In this document: positions 7,797-13,765 of the stretch, piece after piece | How positions within the stretch are numbered: the first letter of the stretch is position 1 | Layout of the letters: each line of letters starts with the position of its first letter | Source of the DNA: Chloroflexota bacterium | GTDB taxonomy: Bacteria; Chloroflexota; Anaerolineae; Aggregatilineales; Phototrophicaceae | Length of the DNA stretch: 42,396 bases | Reading direction: 5' to 3' | NCBI GenBank assembly: GCA_011523545.1 | Contig: WTGN01000079.1 | Location: 1 to 42,396, forward strand | Position numbers and translations under genes: made by a program | The notes under the pieces: generated by a model | Told to the model about the DNA's origin: nothing | Databases searched by the model: none | Seen by the model: the letters and a program-made list of their open reading frames with translations, nothing else

Positions 7797-7831
7797 AATA
7801 GGCGGCGTTTTGTCCCAGCCAGGAGACCGCC

Positions 7832-8671
7832 ATGCCCTACGAGCCCAACATGTACGATTCGCACATGCACACGCCCCTCTGCAAACATGCCCGCGGGGAG
7901 CCCTCCGCCTACGCCGCCCAGGCCGAACGCGTTGGTCTGCGCGGCATCACCTTCACCTGCCACAGCCCCATGCCGGAAAATTGGGACGCTGGCGTGCGCA
8001 TGACGCTCGAGCAACTGCCGCAATATGTCGACATGATTGGGGCGGCGCGCGCGGAATACGCCGGGCGGGTGGATCTGCGCCTGGGCCTGGAAAGCGATTA
8101 CTTCCCCGGTACTGAATGTTGGGTCGCCGACGTGCATAGCCAAGCTGACTTCAGCTACATTCTCGGCTCGGTGCACGCGCTGACCAAGGAATTCAAAGCC
8201 AGGTATCAGAACGGCAGGACGCGGCTGGAATACGAGCGGAGTTATTTTGAGAGCCTGGCCGACGCCGCCGAGACCGGTCTATACGATTGCCTGAGCCATC
8301 CCGATATCGTCAAGATCGCTCATCCCAAGCAATATGATGTCGCCGATCATCTTGATACGATTCGGCCCATTCTTGACCGGATCGCCCGGACCGGCGTCGC
8401 CATGGAGCTCAATACCAGCGGCCTCAACAAGCCTTATCCGGAGATGAACCCCGGCGATGTCATGCTGTCGGAGATGGCACAGCGCGGGATTCCGGTTGTG
8501 ATCGGCTCCGATTCGCATGATCCGCATCGCGTCGGCGCCGACTTCGACAAAGCGCTGGCCAATCTGCAGAACGCCGGCTATGAGCGCGTCAGTTATTTTC
8601 TCGATCGCGAGCGCTATGAGTTGATGATCAGCGAGGTGTTTTTGGCCGAGTTGCAGCCGCGCCTGGTTTAA
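7832..8671 (+). CDS. PHP-domain phosphoesterase, histidinol-phosphatase (HisK)-like
   Basis: 279 residues, a full-length PHP metallophosphoesterase. Metal-binding motifs are in order: the first HxH as SHMHT (His11 and His13) with a further His at 19, the Glu in LGLESDYFPG, the His of LSHPDI, and the terminal GSDSHDPHRVG providing Asp and His. LGSVHAL in the middle is also typical of HisK. The family hydrolyses phosphate monoesters, commonly L-histidinol phosphate, using three metal ions. CAGGAGA precedes the ATG with good spacing. No other his genes are nearby, so the histidine-biosynthesis role is from family knowledge only; related PHP phosphatases act on other sugar or nucleotide phosphates. 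The last 29 bases, stop included, are repeated 140 bp downstream. Confidence 0.88.
   Translation: MPYEPNMYDSHMHTPLCKHARGEPSAYAAQAERVGLRGITFTCHSPMPENWDAGVRMTLEQLPQYVDMIGAARAEYAGRVDLRLGLESDYFPGTECWVADVHSQADFSYILGSVHALTKEFKARYQNGRTRLEYERSYFESLADAAETGLYDCLSHPDIVKIAHPKQYDVADHLDTIRPILDRIARTGVAMELNTSGLNKPYPEMNPGDVMLSEMAQRGIPVVIGSDSHDPHRVGADFDKALANLQNAGYERVSYFLDRERYELMISEVFLAELQPRLV
8643..8671 (+). repeat. 29-bp direct repeat, copy 1 (3' end of the PHP gene)
   Basis: The last 29 bases of the PHP gene, ending with its TAA, recur exactly at 8783-8811. This copy is in the coding sequence. Confidence 0.9.
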
Positions 8672-8733
8672 CGTCTTGCTACTGTCGCATTACCGGCCCA
8701 TTCGCCTTCTTGATCCGCAAGAAGCCGACCAAG

Positions 8734-8777
8734 CTCCCCTCCCTGATGCGTCGGGGAGGGGCCGGGGGTGGGGTTGG
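8734..8777 (+). repeat. Family B G-rich hairpin/quadruplex repeat
   Basis: CCCCTCCC pairs with GGGGAGGGG around a loop of about eight bases, and the G-rich side has four G-runs (8753-8756, 8758-8761, 8764-8768, 8770-8773) separated by 1, 2 and 1 bases. It lies between the two copies of the 29-bp direct repeat. Confidence 0.85.
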
Positions 8778-8782
8778 AGTCC

Positions 8783-8811
8783 TGGCCGAGTTGCAGCCGC
8801 GCCTGGTTTAA
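8783..8811 (+). repeat. 29-bp direct repeat, copy 2 (noncoding duplicate of the PHP gene end)
   Basis: Exact duplicate of 8643-8671 beginning TGGCCGAGTTGCAG and including the TAA. The bases on both sides differ from those of copy 1, so the duplicated block is sharply bounded. Confidence 0.9.
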
Positions 8812-8865
8812 GCGGCGGGCGCCTCGCTTGACGCCTCTACTAAACTCGCGAAAACTGCAAACTGT

Positions 8866-8877
8866 AAGGCTTGTCCG
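8866..8877 (+). repeat. Family C 12-bp module
   Basis: AAGGCTTGTCCG, followed by GTA. It is one of four exact copies in the window (also 12266, 12471 reversed, 39813). Here, as at 12266, it is followed about 30 bp later by a reversed family B element and then a forward one. The 316-bp gap 8672-8987 otherwise holds only repeats; I see no gene in it. Confidence 0.7.
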
Positions 8878-8908
8878 GTACGAGATTTCCGGCGCCTGCC
8901 GGTGGTTC

Positions 8909-8937
8909 ACCCCCCGGTCCCCAATAAATTAGGGGGA
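8909..8937 (-). repeat. Family B-like element, reversed
   Basis: CCCCCCGG, TCCCC, an AT-rich centre and AGGGGGA form an imperfect hairpin. The C-rich strand is on the plus strand, so the G-rich face is on the minus strand, opposite to the neighbouring copies. Confidence 0.6.
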
Positions 8938-8977
8938 GACTTTTTTCATCGCCGAGTCCTTTCAATTGGCGACCAAT

Positions 8978-9023
8978 CTCCCCTTCCTTAGCTGGCTGGG
9001 GAAGGGGCCGGGGGATGGGGTTC
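8978..9023 (+). repeat. Family B G-rich hairpin/quadruplex repeat overlapping the CFA synthase 3' end
   Basis: CCCCTTCC pairs with GGGGAAGGGG around TTAGCTGGCT. G-runs are at 8998-9001, 9004-9007, 9010-9014 and 9017-9020 with two-base loops. Read on the minus strand the element encodes the last residues and the stop codon of the cyclopropane-fatty-acid synthase. Confidence 0.85.
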
Positions 9024-10334
9024 GTTGCCCACGTACCAATCATCGCGATTGAGCGGCAGGAATCCACTCGCGCCTTTGCCGTCCTCGGTTTTGTACAGCA
9101 GAGCCTGGTGAATCGAGTTGTAGCCCGATTCAAAGACCCAGCGCGCACCCGCCAGGTAAATGCGCCAGCGCCGATAACCGACCGGCCCCAGCATATCCAG
9201 GATCGTCTCTCGACGCGCCTCGAAGCGCGCCAGCCAATTTTTCAGCGTCAGCGCGTAATGCTCGCGCAGGCTTTCGACATCGCGCACTTCAAAGCCGGCT
9301 TTGGCCGCCACATCCAGCACGTAGGCGATATGCTGGCTATCGCCATCGGGGAAGATGTATTGCTGCACGAATGAGTCTTTGGCTTGATATTGAGGGATAT
9401 TCGGCGCCTGGAACAGGGTGATGCCATGGTTCAGGAAGACGCCGCCATGCCGCAAAAGTCGGTAGGCTTTCTCAAAATAGATCGCCAGGTTCTCTCGCCC
9501 GACATGCTCGACCATGCCGACGCTGACGATTTTGTCGAAGGGCTGGCTTTCATCGACATTGCGATAATCCAACAGCTCCGCCCGGCAGCGGGCTGACAGG
9601 CCGGCCGCCTCGATGCGTTCCTTCGCCAGCGCCAATTGCTTCTCGCTTAGTGTGATGCCCAGGGCGTCAACGCCGTAATGTTCGGCCGCGTGCATAATGA
9701 GCGCGCCCCAGCCGCAGCCGATATCCAGCAGCCGGTCGCCCGGCTCCAGCCGCAGCTTGCGGCAGATATAATCCAGCTTGCGGCTCTGGGCCGCGTCGAT
9801 GCTCTCGGCGGGGTCCTTGAAATAAGCGCAGGAATAGACCATCTTTTCATCGAGCCAAAGTTGATAGAACTCGTTGGAGACATCGTAGTGATATTGGATC
9901 GCCTGCATATCACGCTTGACCGAGTGCTTCTCGCCGGAGAGATGGGCGATCTGATTGTTGTCGCCGGGATCACGCGAGGGCAGGCGCAGCAGCTTGGGCG
10001 CGAAACGCAACGTGTCTGACCAACTCCAGCCTTCCCACAAGAAGCGCGCCAGGTCGATGGCGGCGTAGAGCTCGCCCTCGATTTCAAAATCGCCGAACAT
10101 ATAAGCCTCGCCGAGCTTGCGCTCAGTCGGCGGGAAGAACATGCGGCGCAGCGCCGATGGCCCATTGAGCGCGATGGTGAAGCGAGCCTTACTTGCGTTT
10201 CGCGGTTCCCAAATGGTGCCATCCCACAAGCGAATGGCGAAATCGCGACCGGGATAACTCTCAAACACCGCCGTCAGCAGATCCAGCGTATTAGCCACAT
10301 GGCTATCACGCGTCATGACATGTACCTCAACCAC
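8988..10334 (-). CDS. cfa: Cyclopropane-fatty-acyl-phospholipid synthase
   Basis: SAM-dependent methyltransferase, 448 residues, that adds a methylene bridge to double bonds of membrane phospholipid acyl chains. The N-terminal lipid-binding part (GEAYMFGDFEIEGELY) is followed by the family signature YHYDVSNEFYQLWLDEK (about 148-164), the SAM motif LLDIGCGWG (202-210) and SVGMVEHVG carrying the catalytic-site Glu. The start is uncertain: GTG at 10334 has AGGAGG six bases upstream and is preferred; ATG at 10349 would contain that AGGAGG, and ATG at 10316 is also in frame. The true protein end should be near NRDDWYVGNE; the tail EPHPPAPSPAS and the TAA are encoded by a dispersed G-rich repeat. 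It is divergent from the LuxR-type regulator gene. Confidence 0.93.
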   Translation of the reverse strand: MVEVHVMTRDSHVANTLDLLTAVFESYPGRDFAIRLWDGTIWEPRNASKARFTIALNGPSALRRMFFPPTERKLGEAYMFGDFEIEGELYAAIDLARFLWEGWSWSDTLRFAPKLLRLPSRDPGDNNQIAHLSGEKHSVKRDMQAIQYHYDVSNEFYQLWLDEKMVYSCAYFKDPAESIDAAQSRKLDYICRKLRLEPGDRLLDIGCGWGALIMHAAEHYGVDALGITLSEKQLALAKERIEAAGLSARCRAELLDYRNVDESQPFDKIVSVGMVEHVGRENLAIYFEKAYRLLRHGGVFLNHGITLFQAPNIPQYQAKDSFVQQYIFPDGDSQHIAYVLDVAAKAGFEVRDVESLREHYALTLKNWLARFEARRETILDMLGPVGYRRWRIYLAGARWVFESGYNSIHQALLYKTEDGKGASGFLPLNRDDWYVGNEPHPPAPSPAS

Positions 10335-10375
10335 AGCAAACCTCCTCATTTCACCATGCCGCGGAATTAGCTCAT

Positions 10376-10406
10376 ATTATAACAAGACTGGCGACTGATT
10401 GCGCAA
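10376..10406 (-). promoter_or_regulatory. Extended -10 promoter for the CFA synthase gene
   Basis: On the minus strand TATAAT (10381-10376) is preceded by TGT, giving the extended -10 form TGnTATAAT. A weak -35 candidate, TTGCGC, lies at 10406-10401, with a 19-bp spacer. The -10 box ends about 41 bp before the GTG start at 10334. Confidence 0.5.
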
Positions 10407-10511
10407 GCCCTCGTATACTGTAGTGTGGGCGCTTTAGGCGAGCCTGAGCATGGCGCGGCGCGTCAACCAGTCAATATTGCTCAATCGCAATCCGTTGGGG
10501 GCCCTCGCTTG

Positions 10512-11165
10512 ATGACAGAGCTTATGAATGCCGATGCAGAACCCCGCCTGCTCATCGTCGCCGAGAGCCTGTTGAGCCGCGCCGGTCTGGCCGCGTTGCT
10601 GGAGGAGCGCGGCTGCAAGGTGCTGGGCCAGGCCGATGGAGCGGGCCTGCGGCGCGAGATTGAGAGGCTGGAGCCGGATCTGCTCATCGTCGATTTTGGC
10701 TGGGAGACGGAGGCGCTGCGCGACCAACTGATCCCGCTGGATAAAGATATTCCGGTCCTGGCGCTAGTGCAGGATGATGAGGCGGCCTTGGCTCCCGTGC
10801 TGGGCGCTCTAAGGGCATTCCAGCGCTTCGCCATGCTGCTCCGTGAGAGCGATCCCGATGGCATTGTCGCCGCCGTCACAGCCCTCGATGAGGGTTTGAC
10901 CGTGCTTGGTCCAGGTCTTATCGACTTGTTTGAAGGGGCGCTGCCAAGTGACAGTAGGCCGCCGGTCAATCCGCTGACGGCGCGCGAAAACGAGGTGCTG
11001 CAGTTGTTGGCGCGCGGGCTGACCAACCGGGCCATCGCGCATGAGCTGGGCATCAGCCAGCATACGGCGAAGTTTCATGTCAACGCCATTATGAGCAAGC
11101 TTGACGCGCAGAGCCGTACCGAAGCGGTCGTCCGCGCCACGCGCCTGGGCATGATCGTGCTTTAA
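10512..11165 (+). CDS. LuxR-family regulator with degenerate receiver domain
   Basis: 217 residues in NarL/FixJ layout. The N-terminal receiver-like domain (about 12-125) keeps an Asp at the phosphorylation position (DLLIVDFGWE, Asp61), but the acidic pair that binds Mg is reduced to AE at about 17-18 and the switch Lys is replaced by Arg (AMLLRESD), so normal phosphorelay control is doubtful. The C-terminal LuxR helix-turn-helix is intact: LTARENEVLQLLARGLTNRA, then ISQHTAKFHVNAIMSKL. No sensor kinase gene is adjacent. ATG at 10512 is chosen because the receiver begins there; upstream in-frame sequence back to 10425 looks noncoding. The epimerase gene starts 45 bp downstream and may be cotranscribed. 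The regulated genes are unknown. Confidence 0.85.
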   Translation: MTELMNADAEPRLLIVAESLLSRAGLAALLEERGCKVLGQADGAGLRREIERLEPDLLIVDFGWETEALRDQLIPLDKDIPVLALVQDDEAALAPVLGALRAFQRFAMLLRESDPDGIVAAVTALDEGLTVLGPGLIDLFEGALPSDSRPPVNPLTARENEVLQLLARGLTNRAIAHELGISQHTAKFHVNAIMSKLDAQSRTEAVVRATRLGMIVL

Positions 11166-11210
11166 CGAGCCGACGTGTCGCGGCCGGGGGAATTATGGCA
11201 AGATAAGCGC

Positions 11211-12233
11211 ATGAAAGCACTTGTCACCGGCGCCACCGGCTTCGTCGGCTCGCATTTGACGCGCCTGCTCTGCGAGAGCGGGCATAGCGCGCGCGTCCTC
11301 TATCGCACCGAGCGCAAACTCGGCGTCCTGGCCGGCCTGGCAGTTGAAGCCGTCGCCGGCGACCTGGACGATATCGCGCTCCTTGAAGAAGCCTGCGCCG
11401 ATTGCGATGTCGTCTTTCACGCCGCCGCCAAAGCTGATTACTGGAAAGATGACGACCGCGACGCCCTCTGGCGCGTCAATGTTGACGGGACGCGCAACCT
11501 ACTGACCGCGGCGCAGGCAGCCGGCGTCCGCCGTGTCGTCTTCACCAGCAGCGCTTCTTCTATCGGCATCCGCCCGGGCCAGGCGCCGGCCGATGAAAGC
11601 GATGCCTTCAATCTGCCGCCGGAACGCTTCTGGTACGCCTACACCAAGCAGCAAGCGGAAGAAGTGGCGGCAGAATTTGTGGCGGCTGGCCTGGATGTCG
11701 TCACGCTCAACCCGACTGTCATCATCGGTCCCGGCGACCTCAACGCCATTTCCGGCAGTTTCATTCTGGAGACGGCGCGTTACCAATGGCTCGTGCCGAT
11801 GTCCACCGGCGGCCTGGCCGTCATTGACGTGCGCGATGTGGCGCGGGCGCATCTGAGCGCGCTCGAACATGGGCGAACTGGCGAGCGTTATATCCTCAAT
11901 AACAGGAATATCTCTTATCGTGAGTGGTTCACGATGATCGCGGCCGCATGTGGCGTTCGGCCGCCATTATTGACCACGCCGGATTGGCTGCTGGGGCCGA
12001 CGGCGCGGCTGATCGAATTGCTGCGCGCGCTCGGCATGTCTACGCCGATGGATGCCGATCAGACGCGGCTGGGCGGCGCTCATGTGTATTTCGACGGCGG
12101 CAAAGCCCGGCGCGAGCTTTTATTCAGGCCCGCGGTCGATATCGAGGCCAGCCTGCGCGATACCTATGCCTGGTACGAAGCGCAGGGCGCCATCAAGCGT
12201 GACTGGCTGACGCGCCTGATTGGCATGGTATAG
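11211..12233 (+). CDS. NAD-dependent epimerase/dehydratase (extended SDR)
   Basis: 340 residues of an extended short-chain dehydrogenase. The N-terminal NAD-binding GATGFVGS (7-14), the mid-domain VVFHAAAKADYW and NVDGTRNLL, the active-site Ser region FTSSASS (about 111-117) and the YxxxK pair Tyr142-Lys146 in WYAYTKQQAE are all present. The sequence style (TLNPTVIIGPGDLN after the active site, then INDVRDVA-like segment) resembles dihydroflavonol-4-reductase-like and HpnA (hopanoid-associated) members. No hopanoid genes are nearby, so the substrate is left open. A GTG at 11175 is in frame, but the ATG at 11211 is directly followed by the Rossmann strand and is preferred. It follows the LuxR-type regulator at 45 bp. 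Confidence 0.88.
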   Translation: MKALVTGATGFVGSHLTRLLCESGHSARVLYRTERKLGVLAGLAVEAVAGDLDDIALLEEACADCDVVFHAAAKADYWKDDDRDALWRVNVDGTRNLLTAAQAAGVRRVVFTSSASSIGIRPGQAPADESDAFNLPPERFWYAYTKQQAEEVAAEFVAAGLDVVTLNPTVIIGPGDLNAISGSFILETARYQWLVPMSTGGLAVIDVRDVARAHLSALEHGRTGERYILNNRNISYREWFTMIAAACGVRPPLLTTPDWLLGPTARLIELLRALGMSTPMDADQTRLGGAHVYFDGGKARRELLFRPAVDIEASLRDTYAWYEAQGAIKRDWLTRLIGMV

Positions 12234-12240
12234 CGCGTAC

Positions 12241-12261
12241 GGGCGAGTCACCGCCTCGCCC
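12241..12261. repeat. Family A hairpin repeat (one inner mismatch)
   Basis: GGGCGAGTC against GCCTCGCCC with loop ACC; the only otherwise standard copy with a mismatch in the inner stem. It is 7 bp after the epimerase stop and runs directly into a family C module via CTAC. Confidence 0.8.
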
Positions 12262-12265
12262 CTAC

Positions 12266-12277
12266 AAGGCTTGTCCG
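12266..12277 (+). repeat. Family C 12-bp module
   Basis: AAGGCTTGTCCG directly after the CTAC end of a family A hairpin. An inverted copy lies at 12471-12482, so the two bracket 193 bp holding two family B elements. Confidence 0.7.
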
Positions 12278-12306
12278 ATACTGGTGGCTGCTTTTGCAAA
12301 TCACAC

Positions 12307-12342
12307 CCAACCCCCCTCGGTCCCCCCATAGCAATGGGGGGA
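12307..12342 (-). repeat. Family B-like element, reversed, with perfect hairpin
   Basis: TCCCCCCAT (12321-12329) pairs with ATGGGGGGA (12334-12342) around AGCA. A further C-run precedes it. The G-rich, quadruplex-prone strand is the minus strand. Confidence 0.7.
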
Positions 12343-12408
12343 AGGTAACGCCGAGAACTGTAGGTATAAAGAGATCCGCAGGGAAATGCTCGAATTCGCT
12401 TGCATTTG

Positions 12409-12452
12409 CTCCCCTCCCTGATGCTTCGGGGAGGGGCCGGGGGTGGGGTTGG
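12409..12452 (+). repeat. Family B G-rich hairpin/quadruplex repeat
   Basis: Almost identical to the copy at 8734-8777. CCCCTCCC pairs with GGGGAGGGG, and four G-runs (from 12428) are separated by 1, 2 and 1 bases. Confidence 0.85.
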
Positions 12453-12470
12453 CGAGGCGAATCGCAGTAG

Positions 12471-12482
12471 CGGACAAGCCTT
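12471..12482 (-). repeat. Family C 12-bp module, reversed, containing a gene stop codon
   Basis: Reverse complement of AAGGCTTGTCCG. Its inner end overlaps the TAA stop (12481-12483) of the amidotransferase gene on the minus strand. Confidence 0.7.
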
Positions 12483-13170
12483 ACAGATTCTGATATGCGT
12501 GGCTTGCCGCTCGCTGAACCAGATCCGCAAAGAGGGGAAGGCCGCGCTCCCCCATGCGCTCGGGATGAAACTGCACGCCGATGACGCGGCCGTCTTCCGA
12601 CTCGATCGCCTCGATCACATTATCCGCCGCCCGCGCCGAGACCCGCATCCCCTCGCCCAAGCCGGCGAGGGCTTGAATGTGATGGCTGTTGGCGGGCAGG
12701 CGCTCCGCCCGCAGGATTGACCGCAGCCGGCTCGTCGGCGCAATTTGAATCTGATGCTCGCTGGCGCCGCGCTCGGCGCTGTGAACAGCCGCCCCGGTCT
12801 GCCGCTGCACATCGGCGTAAATGCGGCCGCCTGACAGCGCGTTGGCGAATTGCATGCCATAGCAAATGCCCAGAAATGGCCGCTCCGCCATCGCATGGTA
12901 GATCAATTCATCGCTGAGGTCACGCCGTTCATCGACGGCTGGCAGGTCCGCCGGCAACGCGCCGATCAGCCCGCGCGTGATGCCCGGCCCGCCAGGGATG
13001 ATCAGCCCGTCCAGCAGCATGGCGAAATCCCGCGCCGTGCCGGCCCTGTCCAGAATCGGCAGGATAATCGGGATGCCGCAGGCCGCTTCAACCGCCTGGG
13101 CATAGCGCAGATCGAGCGTCTGTTTGCCGTTTTCCAGGCTGGTTGTGATGCCGATGCGCGGGCGGGACAT
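12481..13170 (-). CDS. Class I glutamine amidotransferase-like hydrolase (peptidase C26 type)
   Basis: 229 residues, cytoplasmic. The class I GATase triad is complete: the nucleophile elbow GICYG with Cys103 and the FHPE motif with His202 and Glu204. The family contains gamma-glutamyl-gamma-aminobutyrate hydrolase (PuuD) and other gamma-glutamyl hydrolases; PRIGITTSLENGKQ at the N-terminus is typical of that group. The substrate is not determined. The start ATG at 13170 lies 6 bp after the stop of the DinB-like gene, so the two are probably one transcription unit. The stop lies inside a dispersed family C module. A second, distinct member of the same family is encoded at 31519-32268. Confidence 0.85.
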   Translation of the reverse strand: MSRPRIGITTSLENGKQTLDLRYAQAVEAACGIPIILPILDRAGTARDFAMLLDGLIIPGGPGITRGLIGALPADLPAVDERRDLSDELIYHAMAERPFLGICYGMQFANALSGGRIYADVQRQTGAAVHSAERGASEHQIQIAPTSRLRSILRAERLPANSHHIQALAGLGEGMRVSARAADNVIEAIESEDGRVIGVQFHPERMGERGLPLFADLVQRAASHAYQNL

Positions 13171-13176
13171 CGGGCT

Positions 13177-13680
13177 TTAATGGGGTCGGTAGGGCGCGTC
13201 ATCCATATCGCCGACAAATTGCGGCAAGTTGCGCTGACCCAGCATCTGGCGGATGGCGTGCGCCTCGCCCAGATGATACCAGTAGTGATAAATCACGCGC
13301 TGCGTCATTGTGCCGATCGATTCTTCCAGTGCCTCGCCCTTCCACAGGAAATGCTCAGCCAGCGTTTCGGTCGTCAGCGAATCCAGGAAGACATCGGCGT
13401 TGGCCGTCACCTCGCGCCAGGCCGCCCACATGTCGTCCAGTTTGGGCGTCGATGGCGGGCAGCCAAAGCTGCAAATCTTGCGCAACTCGGGCTGAATGAC
13501 CTTGCCCTGCCCGAGAAAGACGAAGGTACGATTCTCATGATCCGCCAGATGGCCGATCGTCCAGCTGATGCAATTCATCTGCCCATGCCGCACATAGGCA
13601 TCCTGCAAGCTCAAGCCCTCCAGGCAGCGAAGGAATTCGCCGCGCGTGAAACGAAGCTGCTCCACCATCGGATGTGCCAT
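13177..13680 (-). CDS. DinB-like domain protein
   Basis: 167 residues with the four-helix DinB_2/YfiT-like layout. The metal-site histidines are placed as usual: HLADHE after the SWTIGH helix (about residues 38-48), and the YHYWYHLGEAHAIRQ helix near residue 131-145, which matches the conserved H-x-x-x-H-x-x-Q/R pattern of the family. Members include bacillithiol- or mycothiol-dependent S-transferases and DNA-damage-induced proteins, mostly of unknown role. AAAGGA precedes the ATG at 13680 at eight bases. The next gene starts 6 bp downstream. Residues CSFGCPP add two close cysteines, which are unusual for the family, though whether they bind metal is unknown. Confidence 0.8.
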   Translation of the reverse strand: MAHPMVEQLRFTRGEFLRCLEGLSLQDAYVRHGQMNCISWTIGHLADHENRTFVFLGQGKVIQPELRKICSFGCPPSTPKLDDMWAAWREVTANADVFLDSLTTETLAEHFLWKGEALEESIGTMTQRVIYHYWYHLGEAHAIRQMLGQRNLPQFVGDMDDAPYRPH

Positions 13681-13765
13681 CGGTCATCCTTTCTTAGTAT
13701 CCGGTCGCCTGTGAGGCGGATGATGCGCTTTTCTCGCCAGCCTCGCAGGGAAGACCCTCAGCGCT

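Noticed and set aside
8643..8811. 29-bp direct repeats as a target-site duplication of an insertion sequence
   Set aside because: Known insertion sequences make much shorter duplications, and the 111-bp insert has no transposase or matching terminal inverted repeats.
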